Assembly: GCF_018555385.1 (NCBI RefSeq)
Contig: NZ_JAFEJS010000003.1
Coordinates: 62,001 to 126,000 of the forward strand
Reading direction: 5' to 3'
DNA length: 64,000 nucleotides
DNA from: Bifidobacterium santillanense
GTDB taxonomy: Bacteria; Actinomycetota; Actinomycetes; Actinomycetales; Bifidobacteriaceae
Made by a program: the position numbers and the translations under genes. Below are positions 1 to 8,444 of the stretch, piece after piece. The notes beneath the pieces are model-generated. The model searched no databases, was not told where the DNA came from, and worked only from the letters and a program-made list of their open reading frames with translations. Position 1 is the stretch's first letter, and each line of letters opens with the position of its first letter.

Positions 1-1
1 C

Positions 2-1792
2 TCGGCGTCCGTGCCCGAGATCGCGCCCGGCGCGACGGCCACGGTGTCCATCGACGTGAAGGCCGACGACGGCGCGCTCGGACGCATCGCCAACTGGGGA
101 CCGAAGCCGCTGCTGCTCTCCTACGCGCACGACGACGACTCCGCGCAGCTGCGCACGTTCCTGACGCGCTCGTCCGACGGGCTGGGCAACGCGACCCCGG
201 CGATGAAGATCACCGTCGCGATGCCGCTGACCAGCTCGCACTGGACCGCGAACTCCGAAGGACTCGAGGGACTGGTCACCGGCGATACGACCACGAACAC
301 GAGCGCGAACGCGAACACCGGCGACGGCGACACCTCGTCGTCGAGCGTCGCCGCGGCCGCGCTTGACCAGGACCACGCCCGATTCGACCGCACGCTCGCC
401 CAGACGATGACCAAGCACGCGGGCCTGCAGACGATCGCCGACCCCACGTACCTCGACGCGCTGGCGATGCCGCCGCAGGTCACGGCGGTCATGCAGCCGG
501 CCGGATTCGACATCACCACGTACGCGGCCAAGGGCGACGCCCAGGCGTACGCGAACGCGGGCGTCGGCACGGACCAGTGGAACGCGCAGTCCGCGCTCGG
601 GCACTATCGCGACGCGATCGGCGACCAGCAGGCCTCGACGCGCACCGTCGCCTGGCAGGGCAACGCCAAGTGGACGCTCAAGGCGCTGACCGAGGCCAGG
701 CGGCAGGGCTACGATACAGTCATCGCCACGCACGACTTCGACTCGTCCTCCTCCGGCACCGTGCACACCGGCACCGCCGTCGTGCCGACCGAGGCGGGCG
801 ACGTGACCGTCCTCGTCGAGCAGCGCGAGCTGAGCAACCTCGTCAAGGGCAAGGCCACCAGCCGCAGGGCGAAGGCCGAGGCGACCGAGGCCGGACGCCT
901 CGCCCGCTTCGTCGCGCAGAGCGCGTTCTACCAGATGGAGCAGCCGTACACCGACCGCAATCTGCTGGTCTGCTTCGACCAGAGCGCCGCGGCGGCCACC
1001 GTCGACGCGTTCATGACCGCGATCGAGCAGTCGAGCTGGCTGCAGCTGACCGATCTGGACACGCTCGCCAAGGCGACCCCGCACGTGACCGGCGAGGATG
1101 CTGCGGCCGAGGTGCCCGACGAGGCCAAGCTCACGGACGCGAAGGCCACCGACCTCGACAACACGCTCTCGGCGCTCACCGCGAGCCACGGCGACATCAT
1201 CCGCTTCCGCGACGCGATCCTCGACGCGACGTCGAACGGATCGTCGGCGTGGATCGACACGCTGCTCGCCGCGCACAACGAGCTCGCGCTGCACGCGCTG
1301 TCCTCCGACGGCGGCAGCGCCGGGGTGCAGGACGCCTCGCGCACGGTGTCCGCGGGCACGCGCCAGCTGGCCGACGACCTGCTCGGCGGCGTGCATCTGA
1401 CGCCGTCCGAGGCGGTGACGATGGTCTCGGAGACCGCGTCGATGCCGGTCACGATCAGCAACACCACCGCGTATCCGGTCACGATCCGCGTCTCGTCGAT
1501 CACCGATTCGCCGGAGATCGTCACCTCGCGCACGAACACGGTGACGATCGCGCCGCGTTCCGAATCGCAGGTCACGTTCACCCTGCGCGCCGCCACATCC
1601 GGTTCGACGGCCGCGCACGTCACGCTGCTGGACCGCACCGATCAGGCGTTCGGCCTCGCGCAGGACACCCCGATCACCTGCGTGCTCAAGATCAGCGACA
1701 AGACCGGATTCGTCATCATCGGCCTGGCCGTATTGCTCGGCATCCTCGGCCTGTGGCGTCAGTTCAACCGTAAGAAGGACCCCGACGAATGA
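2..1792 (+). CDS. DUF6049-type membrane-anchored protein, 5'-truncated by the window edge
   Basis: The reading frame is open from base 2, so the gene begins outside the window and only the C-terminal 597 codons are seen. The protein is hydrophilic and Ser/Thr/Ala/Asp-rich. Its last 30 residues hold one hydrophobic helix (GFVIIGLAVLLGILGLW) followed by a basic tail (RQFNRKKDPDE), which fits an extracytoplasmic domain anchored by a C-terminal transmembrane segment. The stop overlaps the murJ start (ATGA), so the two are translationally coupled. In mycobacteria and other actinobacteria a DUF6049 protein precedes murJ/mviN in the same place; the family's molecular role is unknown and I infer only an envelope function. 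A Thr/Ser/Asp-rich stretch near 290-350 looks like a linker. Confidence 0.75.
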   Translation, partial: SASVPEIAPGATATVSIDVKADDGALGRIANWGPKPLLLSYAHDDDSAQLRTFLTRSSDGLGNATPAMKITVAMPLTSSHWTANSEGLEGLVTGDTTTNTSANANTGDGDTSSSSVAAAALDQDHARFDRTLAQTMTKHAGLQTIADPTYLDALAMPPQVTAVMQPAGFDITTYAAKGDAQAYANAGVGTDQWNAQSALGHYRDAIGDQQASTRTVAWQGNAKWTLKALTEARRQGYDTVIATHDFDSSSSGTVHTGTAVVPTEAGDVTVLVEQRELSNLVKGKATSRRAKAEATEAGRLARFVAQSAFYQMEQPYTDRNLLVCFDQSAAAATVDAFMTAIEQSSWLQLTDLDTLAKATPHVTGEDAAAEVPDEAKLTDAKATDLDNTLSALTASHGDIIRFRDAILDATSNGSSAWIDTLLAAHNELALHALSSDGGSAGVQDASRTVSAGTRQLADDLLGGVHLTPSEAVTMVSETASMPVTISNTTAYPVTIRVSSITDSPEIVTSRTNTVTIAPRSESQVTFTLRAATSGSTAAHVTLLDRTDQAFGLAQDTPITCVLKISDKTGFVIIGLAVLLGILGLWRQFNRKKDPDE

Positions 1793-3429
1793 GTTCCAAC
1801 GTCGGCCGCAACTCCCTGATCATGGCATCGGGGACGATGGCCTCCCGCATCACCGGACAGATCCGCACGATCCTGCTCGCCGCGTGCCTGGGCACCACGG
1901 GCATCGCCGCGAACGCGTATCAAACCGGTTCGATGATTCCCCAGGTGCTGTTCACCGTCATCTCCGGCGGCATCTTCAACGCCGTGCTCGTGCCGCAGAT
2001 CGTGCGCACGTTCAAGCAGCATGACGCGCAGGAGCGACTCAACAAGCTCATCACGCTGGCCATCGTCATCCTGCTGTCGATGACGCTGCTGATGATGGCC
2101 GCGACCCCGCTGCTGACGCTCCTGTACCTCAACTCGAGCTGGAACGAGGCACAGCGCGCGCTCGTCAACGCGTTCACGCTGTGGTGCATGCCGCAGATCC
2201 TCTTCTACGGCCTGTACACGGTGATCGGCCAGATCCTGGCCGCGAAGGACAACTTCGTCATGTACGCGTGGAGCTCGGTCGGCGCGAACGTCATCAGCTG
2301 CGCCGGCTTCGCGATGTTCCTCGTCATGTTCGGCCCGGCCAGCCGCCAGCCGCTGGAGTTCTGGACCGAGGACAAGATCTTCCTGACCGCCGGCACGTGG
2401 ACGCTGGGCGTCGCGTTCCAGGCGCTCATCCTGTTCGTACCGCTGGTGCGCACGGGCATCCGCTACCGCCCGCAATGGGGCGTCTCCGGCATCGGCCTCA
2501 AGTCGATGGGCCCGGTGGCCGCGTGGAGCATGGGCGTGATGGGTCTGCAGGAGATCACGAACATCATCAACGCGCGCATCTCCAACGGCGCCCCGTTCGC
2601 CGGCAACGACCTGTACGGCATCGCCGGCAACGGCTCCTACCAGAACGCGTTCACGCTCTACATCCTGCCGTACTCGCTCATCGCCACGTCGGTCGCCACC
2701 GCGATCTTCCCGAAGATCTCGCGCGCCGTGGCCGACCGCAACATCGACGAGGCGCGCGCCGATCTGAGCGGCGCCCTGCGCAACGTCGGGGTCATGATGA
2801 TGTACTTCACGATGGCGATCATCGTCATGCCCGTGCCGATCACCATCGCGCTGCTGCCCAGCGTGAGCGTGCCCGAGGCGCAGCTGATCGCCGGGCCGAT
2901 GGTCGCGCTGGCGTTCGGCCTGCCGCTCACCAGCGCCTACCTGCTCATCCAGCGCACGTTCTACGCGTTCGAGGACGGCAAGCATCCGTTCCTGTTCCAG
3001 CTGCTCGCCAACGTCATCCAGATCGTCATCGAGGTGGGCATCGCGATGTTCGCGCCGCCGCAGTACTGGACTGCCGGCATCGGCGTCGCGATCACCCTGA
3101 GCTACGTGCTGAGCTTCCCGTCGCTGGCCCTGATGCTGCGCCGCCGGTTCGACGGCTATCTGGACGGCCGCCGCATCGCGACGACGTTCCTCAAGGCGCT
3201 GGTCGCCGCCGTGGTGGCGGGCGTCGCCGCGTGGCTGCTCACCGATCCGCTGATGGGCGCGCTCGGCGCCGACGTCGCGCGCGGCGAGCTCGGCTGGCTG
3301 CAGGCGCTCGGCTTCTGCGCGATCGTCACGGTCCTGACCGCCGTGCTCTACGCCGTCATGCTCACGCTGCTGCGCTGCGAGGAGTTCACCGCCCTGCTCG
3401 CCGGCGTCAGGCGCCGCATCAGGCGCTGA
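1789..3429 (+). CDS. murJ: Lipid II flippase MurJ (MviN family)
   Basis: A 546-residue polytopic protein with about 14 hydrophobic helices. It opens SLIMASGTMASRITGQIR, typical of the MurJ first helix, and carries the MOP-superfamily arginine-rich cytoplasmic loops. MurJ moves lipid-linked peptidoglycan precursor across the cytoplasmic membrane. The ATG overlaps the preceding stop by 4 bp, and no better start exists upstream. In Mycobacterium the homologue continues into a cytoplasmic pseudokinase and an extracellular domain; here the protein ends right after the transmembrane part (VRRRIRR), and the pseudokinase is a separate downstream gene. Length matches stand-alone MurJ proteins. Confidence 0.93.
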   Translation: MSSNVGRNSLIMASGTMASRITGQIRTILLAACLGTTGIAANAYQTGSMIPQVLFTVISGGIFNAVLVPQIVRTFKQHDAQERLNKLITLAIVILLSMTLLMMAATPLLTLLYLNSSWNEAQRALVNAFTLWCMPQILFYGLYTVIGQILAAKDNFVMYAWSSVGANVISCAGFAMFLVMFGPASRQPLEFWTEDKIFLTAGTWTLGVAFQALILFVPLVRTGIRYRPQWGVSGIGLKSMGPVAAWSMGVMGLQEITNIINARISNGAPFAGNDLYGIAGNGSYQNAFTLYILPYSLIATSVATAIFPKISRAVADRNIDEARADLSGALRNVGVMMMYFTMAIIVMPVPITIALLPSVSVPEAQLIAGPMVALAFGLPLTSAYLLIQRTFYAFEDGKHPFLFQLLANVIQIVIEVGIAMFAPPQYWTAGIGVAITLSYVLSFPSLALMLRRRFDGYLDGRRIATTFLKALVAAVVAGVAAWLLTDPLMGALGADVARGELGWLQALGFCAIVTVLTAVLYAVMLTLLRCEEFTALLAGVRRRIRR

Positions 3430-3494
3430 CGACGCCTCCGGAATCCTCACGAAATCCGCCCTGAGGACGACTCCGATATGCCTATCCCCATGGC

Positions 3495-3500
3495 TAGAAT
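3495..3500 (+). promoter_or_regulatory. Candidate -10 box upstream of the pseudokinase gene
   Basis: TAGAAT lies 67 bp before the pseudokinase ATG in the gap after murJ. The same gcTAGAATg context recurs before dnaN, which suggests a common housekeeping-sigma extended -10 element. No clear -35 is visible. Confidence 0.45.
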
Positions 3501-3566
3501 GACAACAGCGTGGCCCGCCCATCCGGGCCTTCACCAACCTTCTTGTCGTACGGAGTCGAAGAAACT

Positions 3567-5513
3567 ATGAAGCCTCAGCTGGGTGACACTCTTTTCAACC
3601 GATACACGTTGGTCGCCCTGCTGCGCGACGAGCCCGGCGTGCAGGCGTGGAAGGCGAACGACCGCGTCCTCGCGCAGGACTGCCAGCTCTTCATCCTGAC
3701 CGCACCGGAGACCCTCGACGACGTCTCCGCCCTCACCTCGCAGGCGGGCCGCAAGGACGGTCTGACCCCGGTCCTGCAGTTCCGCAAGGCCGGCGAGGCC
3801 GCCGTGCTCGTCACCAAGCTCGAGACCGGCCTGTCCCTGACCGAGTACCTGCGCGGCAAGGCGCGCGGCACGCTCAGCTACGAGGCGATGCGCTCCGTCA
3901 TCGGCGACGCCGCGACGATCGTCTCCGGCCTGGAGGCCCCGCGCCTGTCCACCGACACGATCCGCGTCTCCGTCACCGGCGTCGAGATCGCCGACGTGCC
4001 GCTGACGCACCTGCTGGTCGAGCCGACCGGCGCCCCCGAGACCATGCCCACCGAGCAGCTGGCCATCCGCCAGCTCGCCGCGGTGCTGTACGGCATGCTC
4101 AAGCGCCGTCCGGTCACACCCGACACCACGTTCGACCTGTCCTCGCTCGACGCGGACATGCCCACCGAATTCCACGTGATCCTCTCCCGCGGCCTGGAGC
4201 TGACCGGCCGCACCGGCAAGAAGGGCGAGCCGATGCTCACGCTCGGCGAGCTGACCGCCCTGCTGGGCGACTGGACGCCGCTGGACCAGCTGTCCGACCG
4301 CGACATCGCCCTGCCGACCGATGCCGGCGAGGGGTCGATCTCGACGGTCGCCGTGCGCGACCTGTCCAAGAGCGCGCTGGTCGAGCTGCCGGCGGGAGAC
4401 GTCACCACCGAGCGTCTGCCCGATCTGGAGATTCATCGCGCGCCCAGCGAGCAGGAGGCGGCCCGTCACGCGGATGCGGTCGTCGCCGCGCAGAACGCGC
4501 AGAGCTTCGCCGACATGGAGGAGTCGTTCAAGGAGTACTCCCCGCACGACTTCTTCGCGATGGGACGCAACGTGCCGCCGGACGAGCGCGCCAGAATCGC
4601 CGCGCAGTCGTACGTCGCGCCGGCCGCGGGCGAGCAGACCGGTCAGCTGAACGCGCCCGGCCACGATACGCAGCATCGGACCGACGAGCTGGTCAACGAC
4701 TTCTCCTTCCAGGTCTACCCGGCGCCCGTCGCCCTGCCGGACGACATGAACACCGGCGAGCAGACCTCGCGCATCCCGATCATCAACGAGTCGAACATGC
4801 CGACCGTGTCGCTCGATGTGCGCGATCCCGAGAACATGGCCATCGAGGGCTTCGAGGACTTCGCCAACCCGCATGAGGCGGGCGGCGCGTACGGCGGCCA
4901 CGGCGACGGCCGCGTGGCGCCCAAGCCCGGCAAGAACCGGAACCGCAAGTCCGGCAAGAACGCCAAGGGCGGGAACGCTGCCGAGGCCACGAAGGCTCCC
5001 GCAGACGCGCAGGGCAAGCCGGAGAGCGCCCCGCAGACGCCCGCGGACGGCAACGAACACATCGCCCCCGGCTCGATGCCGCCGGCGATCCCCGTCAGCC
5101 CGGCGCTGCCCCCGCGCCCGGTCTCGTCCGATTTCGACATGCAGCATCCGCCGAGCTTCAAGCCCAAGTCGATGCTGGATCACGATCCGGCCGACGACGA
5201 GCACGAGGACCTGTCCGACCACCGTCTGCTCGGCAACATGACCACCGCGACCGTCGCGCTGATCGCGGCCGCGCTGGTGCTGGTCGCCCTGCTGGCCGGC
5301 GCGCTGTTCCTGTTCCTGCACAGCGGCAACCCGCAGGATCAGAAGGTCCAGCAGAACAACGAATGGCCCGACGACACGAACGTCCCCTTCGGCGACGACC
5401 AGAGCGACGGCTCCGGCAGCCAGCAGCAGTCCGGCGGCAGCAGCTCCTCCTCGTCCGCCTCCGACGAGTCCGGCGTCGTCCTCATCGACGTCACCGACGT
5501 CTACCGGCGCTGA
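3567..5513 (+). CDS. Membrane-anchored serine/threonine pseudokinase (detached MviN kinase-like domain)
   Basis: A 648-residue protein. Residues about 1-260 follow a protein-kinase fold outline (GDTLFNRYTLVALL at the start), but the glycine loop reads RDEPGVQAW, there is no VAIK-type lysine, and no HRD or DFG motif, so catalysis is unlikely. Residues about 300-550 are a long, low-complexity, Pro/Ala/Asp-rich cytoplasmic linker. One transmembrane helix follows near 560-585 (TVALIAAALVLVALLAGALFLF), then a short Ser/Gly/Gln-rich outer tail. In M. tuberculosis the MviN pseudokinase is fused to the flippase and recruits the FHA protein FhaA after phosphorylation. Here the module is encoded separately right after murJ, so I infer a regulatory partner of MurJ. 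An upstream GTG at 3510 is less likely: the ATG at 3567 has a GGAGTCGAAG ribosome-binding region. Confidence 0.75.
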   Translation: MKPQLGDTLFNRYTLVALLRDEPGVQAWKANDRVLAQDCQLFILTAPETLDDVSALTSQAGRKDGLTPVLQFRKAGEAAVLVTKLETGLSLTEYLRGKARGTLSYEAMRSVIGDAATIVSGLEAPRLSTDTIRVSVTGVEIADVPLTHLLVEPTGAPETMPTEQLAIRQLAAVLYGMLKRRPVTPDTTFDLSSLDADMPTEFHVILSRGLELTGRTGKKGEPMLTLGELTALLGDWTPLDQLSDRDIALPTDAGEGSISTVAVRDLSKSALVELPAGDVTTERLPDLEIHRAPSEQEAARHADAVVAAQNAQSFADMEESFKEYSPHDFFAMGRNVPPDERARIAAQSYVAPAAGEQTGQLNAPGHDTQHRTDELVNDFSFQVYPAPVALPDDMNTGEQTSRIPIINESNMPTVSLDVRDPENMAIEGFEDFANPHEAGGAYGGHGDGRVAPKPGKNRNRKSGKNAKGGNAAEATKAPADAQGKPESAPQTPADGNEHIAPGSMPPAIPVSPALPPRPVSSDFDMQHPPSFKPKSMLDHDPADDEHEDLSDHRLLGNMTTATVALIAAALVLVALLAGALFLFLHSGNPQDQKVQQNNEWPDDTNVPFGDDQSDGSGSQQQSGGSSSSSSASDESGVVLIDVTDVYRR

Positions 5514-5540
5514 TCCACGCCGATCAGATCGGCATATCCG

Positions 5541-5596
5541 CATACGAGTGAAGCCTCCGATCCATGGGATGCATGGTCGGAGGCTTCACTCGTATG
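5541..5596. terminator. Bidirectional terminator hairpin between convergent genes
   Basis: A perfect 20-bp inverted repeat, CATACGAGTGAAGCCTCCGA at 5541-5560 and its complement at 5577-5596, surrounds a 16-nt loop. It lies between the convergent ends of the pseudokinase gene and trxB and can stop transcription from both sides. Confidence 0.85.
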
Positions 5597-5644
5597 TACG
5601 GCGCGCACGCGTCGTCCGACGTCACCGGAACGACGCGGACATCA

Positions 5645-6709
5645 TCACGCCGTCAGATACTCCTGGGCGTCGAGCGCGGCGCGGCAGCCCATGCCGGCGG
5701 CGCTGATGGCCTGACGGTAGACGCGGTCGACGCAGTCGCCGGCCGCGAAGACGCCCGGATGCGACGTGCGCGTGCTCGCGCCGTCGACGAGCACGTAGCC
5801 GTCCTCGTCCCTGTCGACCAGATCGCCGAGGAACCCGGTGGCGGGCGTGTGTCCGATCGCCACGAACACGGCCTTGGTCTCGAGCGTGCCGGTCTCGCCG
5901 GTCACGGTGTTGCGGATGTCGATGCTCGACACGTTGCCGACCGCCGGCGCCGCGGCCGGAACGGCCAGTCCGCCGCCGATGGCGTTGCCGCCGAGCGACA
6001 GGCCTCCGGCGGGCTTGTTCAGCGCGAGCTTCAGCCCGCCGGCCGGCGCGGCCGGAGCCTCACCGTGGATGGCGGTGACGACCGTGTCGGTGAGCAGCGT
6101 GAGCTTCTCGTTGGCGCGCGCGCGTTCGACCATGATGGCCGAGGCGCGGAACTCGTTGCGGCGATGGATCAGCGTGACGGACGAGCCGAAGCGCGTCAGA
6201 TACAGCGCCTCCTCGAACGCGGAGTCGCCGCCGCCGACCACGACGATCGGCTTGTTGCGGAAGAAGAAGCCGTCGCACGTCGCGCAGTACGAGACGCCGT
6301 GACCGGAGTACTCGGCCTCGCCGGGCACGCCGAGCTTGCGGTACGACGAACCGGTCGCGATGATCACCGCGCGCGCATCCAGCTCCTCGCCGGTGTCCAG
6401 CGTCAGATGATACGTCGGCTTGCCGTCGTTCCCGTCCGCCGACACCTCGGCGACGGATTCGACGTCGGCGGACACGAACTCGGTGCCGAACTTCGCCGCC
6501 TGCGCCTTCATCGCGTCCATCAGGTCGGGTCCGAGGATGCCGTCCGGGAAGCCCGGATAGTTCTCCACCTCGGTCGTGTTGACGAGCTGTCCGCCGGGGG
6601 TCAGTGCACCGGTCACGACCAGCGGCTTGAGCCCCGCACGGGAAAGATAGATCGCCGACGTATATCCGGCCGGCCCCGAACCAACAATCACCACATTACG
6701 CAAAGTCAT
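5645..6709 (-). CDS. trxB: Thioredoxin reductase TrxB with an internal Ala/Gly/Pro-rich insertion
   Basis: A 354-residue FAD/NADPH enzyme that reduces thioredoxin. It shows the FAD-binding GSGPAG (residues 10-15), the redox-active CATC (C142 and C145, in YCATCDGFFF), the NADPH-binding GGGDSAFEE (159-167), and the C-terminal FAD motif ASTRTSHPGVFAAGD. Bacterial TrxB is usually about 310-320 residues; the extra length is an insertion at about 216-260 rich in Ala, Gly and Pro, at the edge of the NADPH domain. In other actinobacteria trxB at this position is followed by trxA and cwlM; here neither follows, and the next gene is parB after a 400-bp repeat-bearing gap. A second TrxB-like protein lies at 53959. 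Confidence 0.93.
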   Translation of the reverse strand: MTLRNVVIVGSGPAGYTSAIYLSRAGLKPLVVTGALTPGGQLVNTTEVENYPGFPDGILGPDLMDAMKAQAAKFGTEFVSADVESVAEVSADGNDGKPTYHLTLDTGEELDARAVIIATGSSYRKLGVPGEAEYSGHGVSYCATCDGFFFRNKPIVVVGGGDSAFEEALYLTRFGSSVTLIHRRNEFRASAIMVERARANEKLTLLTDTVVTAIHGEAPAAPAGGLKLALNKPAGGLSLGGNAIGGGLAVPAAAPAVGNVSSIDIRNTVTGETGTLETKAVFVAIGHTPATGFLGDLVDRDEDGYVLVDGASTRTSHPGVFAAGDCVDRVYRQAISAAGMGCRAALDAQEYLTA

Positions 6710-6840
6710 GCCCCCACCCTATCAAAGCCGCATCCCGCCTCACCCCAAAGCGCAATACCCAAAACCTATAGCGCGTCGCTCTTCCCCCGCCGCAGCTGAG
6801 TTCCAGCAATGATCGGTGCTTTCGACTTCCAGCGGTGACC
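6710..6840. promoter_or_regulatory. trxB upstream region
   Basis: A 131-bp non-coding stretch before trxB (transcribed leftward). It contains TATAGC near 6767 and direct short repeats of TTCCAGC near 6800 and 6830. No operator is recognisable. Confidence 0.3.
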
Positions 6841-6930
6841 GGGTGGGGTGATGCGACGCGAACTGCGACACGCTCCGGGCCGCTCTGGCCAAGTCTTTAC
6901 GGTCTCAATTCGCGTCGCATCACCCCACCC
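6841..6930. repeat. Conserved-loop long palindrome, copy 1
   Basis: The arms 6841-6862 and 6909-6930 pair perfectly over 22 bp (outer end GGGTGGGGTGATGCGACG). A further 7 bp with two mismatches extend to a GAC/GTC closing triplet. The 32-nt loop (6870-6901) contains GGGCCGCTCTGGCC and GCCAAGT and is shared, in one orientation or the other, with the elements at 6984, 28138 and 41527, although the arms are unrelated in sequence. Confidence 0.85.
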
Positions 6931-6983
6931 TCAGTTACGCACGAATGTTGCGTTTAGTGAAACGCAAGAGAACGGCAAAACGA

Positions 6984-7070
6984 GGGTGGGGCGGCGATAT
7001 ACGAGTCGCGACCGTAGGCTTGGCCGAGCGGCCTGGAGCGTGTCGCGACTCGTATATCGCCGCCCCACCC
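6984..7070. repeat. Conserved-loop long palindrome, copy 2
   Basis: A perfect 29-bp inverted repeat (6984-7012 and 7042-7070; outer end GGGTGGGGCGGCGATATACG) encloses a 29-nt loop at 7013-7041. Read on the minus strand, the loop is the same conserved sequence as in copy 1, including an inner GGCC-4-GGCC mini-hairpin. The arms close on GAC/GTC. It lies 40 bp beyond the parB stop codon, so it may also end parAB transcription. Confidence 0.87.
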
Positions 7071-7110
7071 GGCAGCGTACGAAACTATTCAGTTATCGAA
7101 CGAAAAGAAA

Positions 7111-8442
7111 TCAGACCCACTGACCTTCCGAAGAGGACGCCTGAGCAGCATCGTCACCTTCGGGTTTGTCCATGAGGAGGCCAAGGATGCGGTCCATGTC
7201 CTCGGGGGACGAGAACACGATCTCGATGCGCCCGTGCTTCGGGGTGCCCTTGATGGAGACCTTGGTGTCGAAGCGGCTTTCGAGATGCGTCTGGATCGGC
7301 GAGCCGGCCCACGGGTTGTTCTTGTTGGTCTTCGGCTTCTTCGGTTCCTTGTTCTCGAGGTTCGCCATTGCGACGATCTCCTCGGTGGAGCGCACCGACA
7401 GTCCTTCGGCGATGATGCGGTTCGCGAGCTTGTCCATCGCCTCGGGGTCGCGCAGACCGAGCAGCGCGCGGGCGTGACCCGCGGTGATGATGCCGGCGGC
7501 GACCTTCTTCTGCACGGAGCCCGGCAGGTTCAGCAGTCGCAGCGTGTTGGCGATCTGCGGACGCGACTTCGACACCGACTTGGACAGCTGCGCCTGCGTC
7601 AGACCGAATTCGTCGATCATCTGCTGGTAGGCGGCCGCCTCCTCGAGCGGGTTCAGGGCGACGCGGTGCAGGTTCTCCAGCAGGGCGTCGCGCAGCATCT
7701 CGTCGTCGGCGGTCGTCTTGACGATCGCCGGAATGCTCTCGAGGCCGGCCAGCTGGGAGGCGCGCCAGCGGCGCTCGCCCATGATGAGCTCGTACTCGCT
7801 GTCGAGTCGGCCGTCGAACTGGTTCTGCGGCTTGTGGTCGGCCTGCTGCCTGCGGGCCGCTTCGATCTGCGCGGCCGGACGGACCCGTACGACGATCGGC
7901 TGCAGGATGCCGACCTCCTTGATGGAGGCGGCCAGTTCGTTGAGGTCGTCCTCGTCGAACACGGTGCGCGGCTGATGCGCGTTCGGACCGATGTCGCTCA
8001 GCTTGAGCTCGGCGAGGTAGCCGCCCTCGACCGGCTTGAGCTCCGGCTCCTCCGACTGTTCGTCCGCAGACTTAGTTTCACGTGAAACATCGGACTTCGC
8101 ATCGGAGGCGGCGGTGTCGCTGAAGAACATGTCGCTCGGGTGGGCGATGTCGCCCAGACCCGGCATCGCGGCGCGCTTCGCCTTGCCGGACTTCTTCTCC
8201 GACGCAGCGGAGGCGTCGTGTGCCTTCGCGCCGGCGACGGATGCCGCGATCGGCGGCACGGAGACGCGCGGCGCCTCGGGCGCGGCGACCTCGGCCTTCG
8301 GCTTCGGCTCGACGGCCTTGCGTTGCTTCACGGCCTCGTTGAGCACACGCTTGGTTTCACGTGAAACAATCGATTGTTCATCACCCGGCAGATCGGGGAA
8401 CAGCGCGCCAAGCCCCTTACCGAGACGCGACTTCGATGCCAT
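7111..8442 (-). CDS. parB: Chromosome-partitioning protein ParB
   Basis: A 443-residue ParB/Noc-family CTPase and DNA-binding protein that loads at parS and organises the origin for segregation and SMC loading. After a long disordered N-terminal region (residues 1-145) come the ParB motifs: the region ending NAHQPRTVFDEDDLNELAAS, GERRWRASQLAG (CTP-binding box), and the ENLHRVALNPLEEA helix. A helix-turn-helix follows (GLTQAQLSKSVSKSRPQIAN), then a C-terminal dimerisation domain. It starts 2 bp after the parA stop, so parA-parB is one operon read leftward. Two parS sites lie inside its own coding sequence. Confidence 0.95.
   Translation of the reverse strand: MASKSRLGKGLGALFPDLPGDEQSIVSRETKRVLNEAVKQRKAVEPKPKAEVAAPEAPRVSVPPIAASVAGAKAHDASAASEKKSGKAKRAAMPGLGDIAHPSDMFFSDTAASDAKSDVSRETKSADEQSEEPELKPVEGGYLAELKLSDIGPNAHQPRTVFDEDDLNELAASIKEVGILQPIVVRVRPAAQIEAARRQQADHKPQNQFDGRLDSEYELIMGERRWRASQLAGLESIPAIVKTTADDEMLRDALLENLHRVALNPLEEAAAYQQMIDEFGLTQAQLSKSVSKSRPQIANTLRLLNLPGSVQKKVAAGIITAGHARALLGLRDPEAMDKLANRIIAEGLSVRSTEEIVAMANLENKEPKKPKTNKNNPWAGSPIQTHLESRFDTKVSIKGTPKHGRIEIVFSSPEDMDRILGLLMDKPEGDDAAQASSSEGQWV
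8074..8089. promoter_or_regulatory. parS site inside parB
   Basis: AGTTTCACGTGAAACA matches the parS consensus TGTTTCACGTGAAACA at 15 of 16 positions, with a perfect 14-bp palindrome core. ParB binds such sites near the origin. Confidence 0.93.
8353..8368. promoter_or_regulatory. parS site near the 5' end of parB
   Basis: GGTTTCACGTGAAACA matches the parS consensus except for the first base. It lies in the 5' part of parB, 279 bp from the other internal site. Confidence 0.93.
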
Positions 8443-8444
8443 GA

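Noticed and set aside
6841-6930. A retron or group II intron RNA for the conserved-loop palindromes
   Set aside because: No reverse transcriptase or intron-encoded protein is near any of the four copies, and the elements are under 100 bp.
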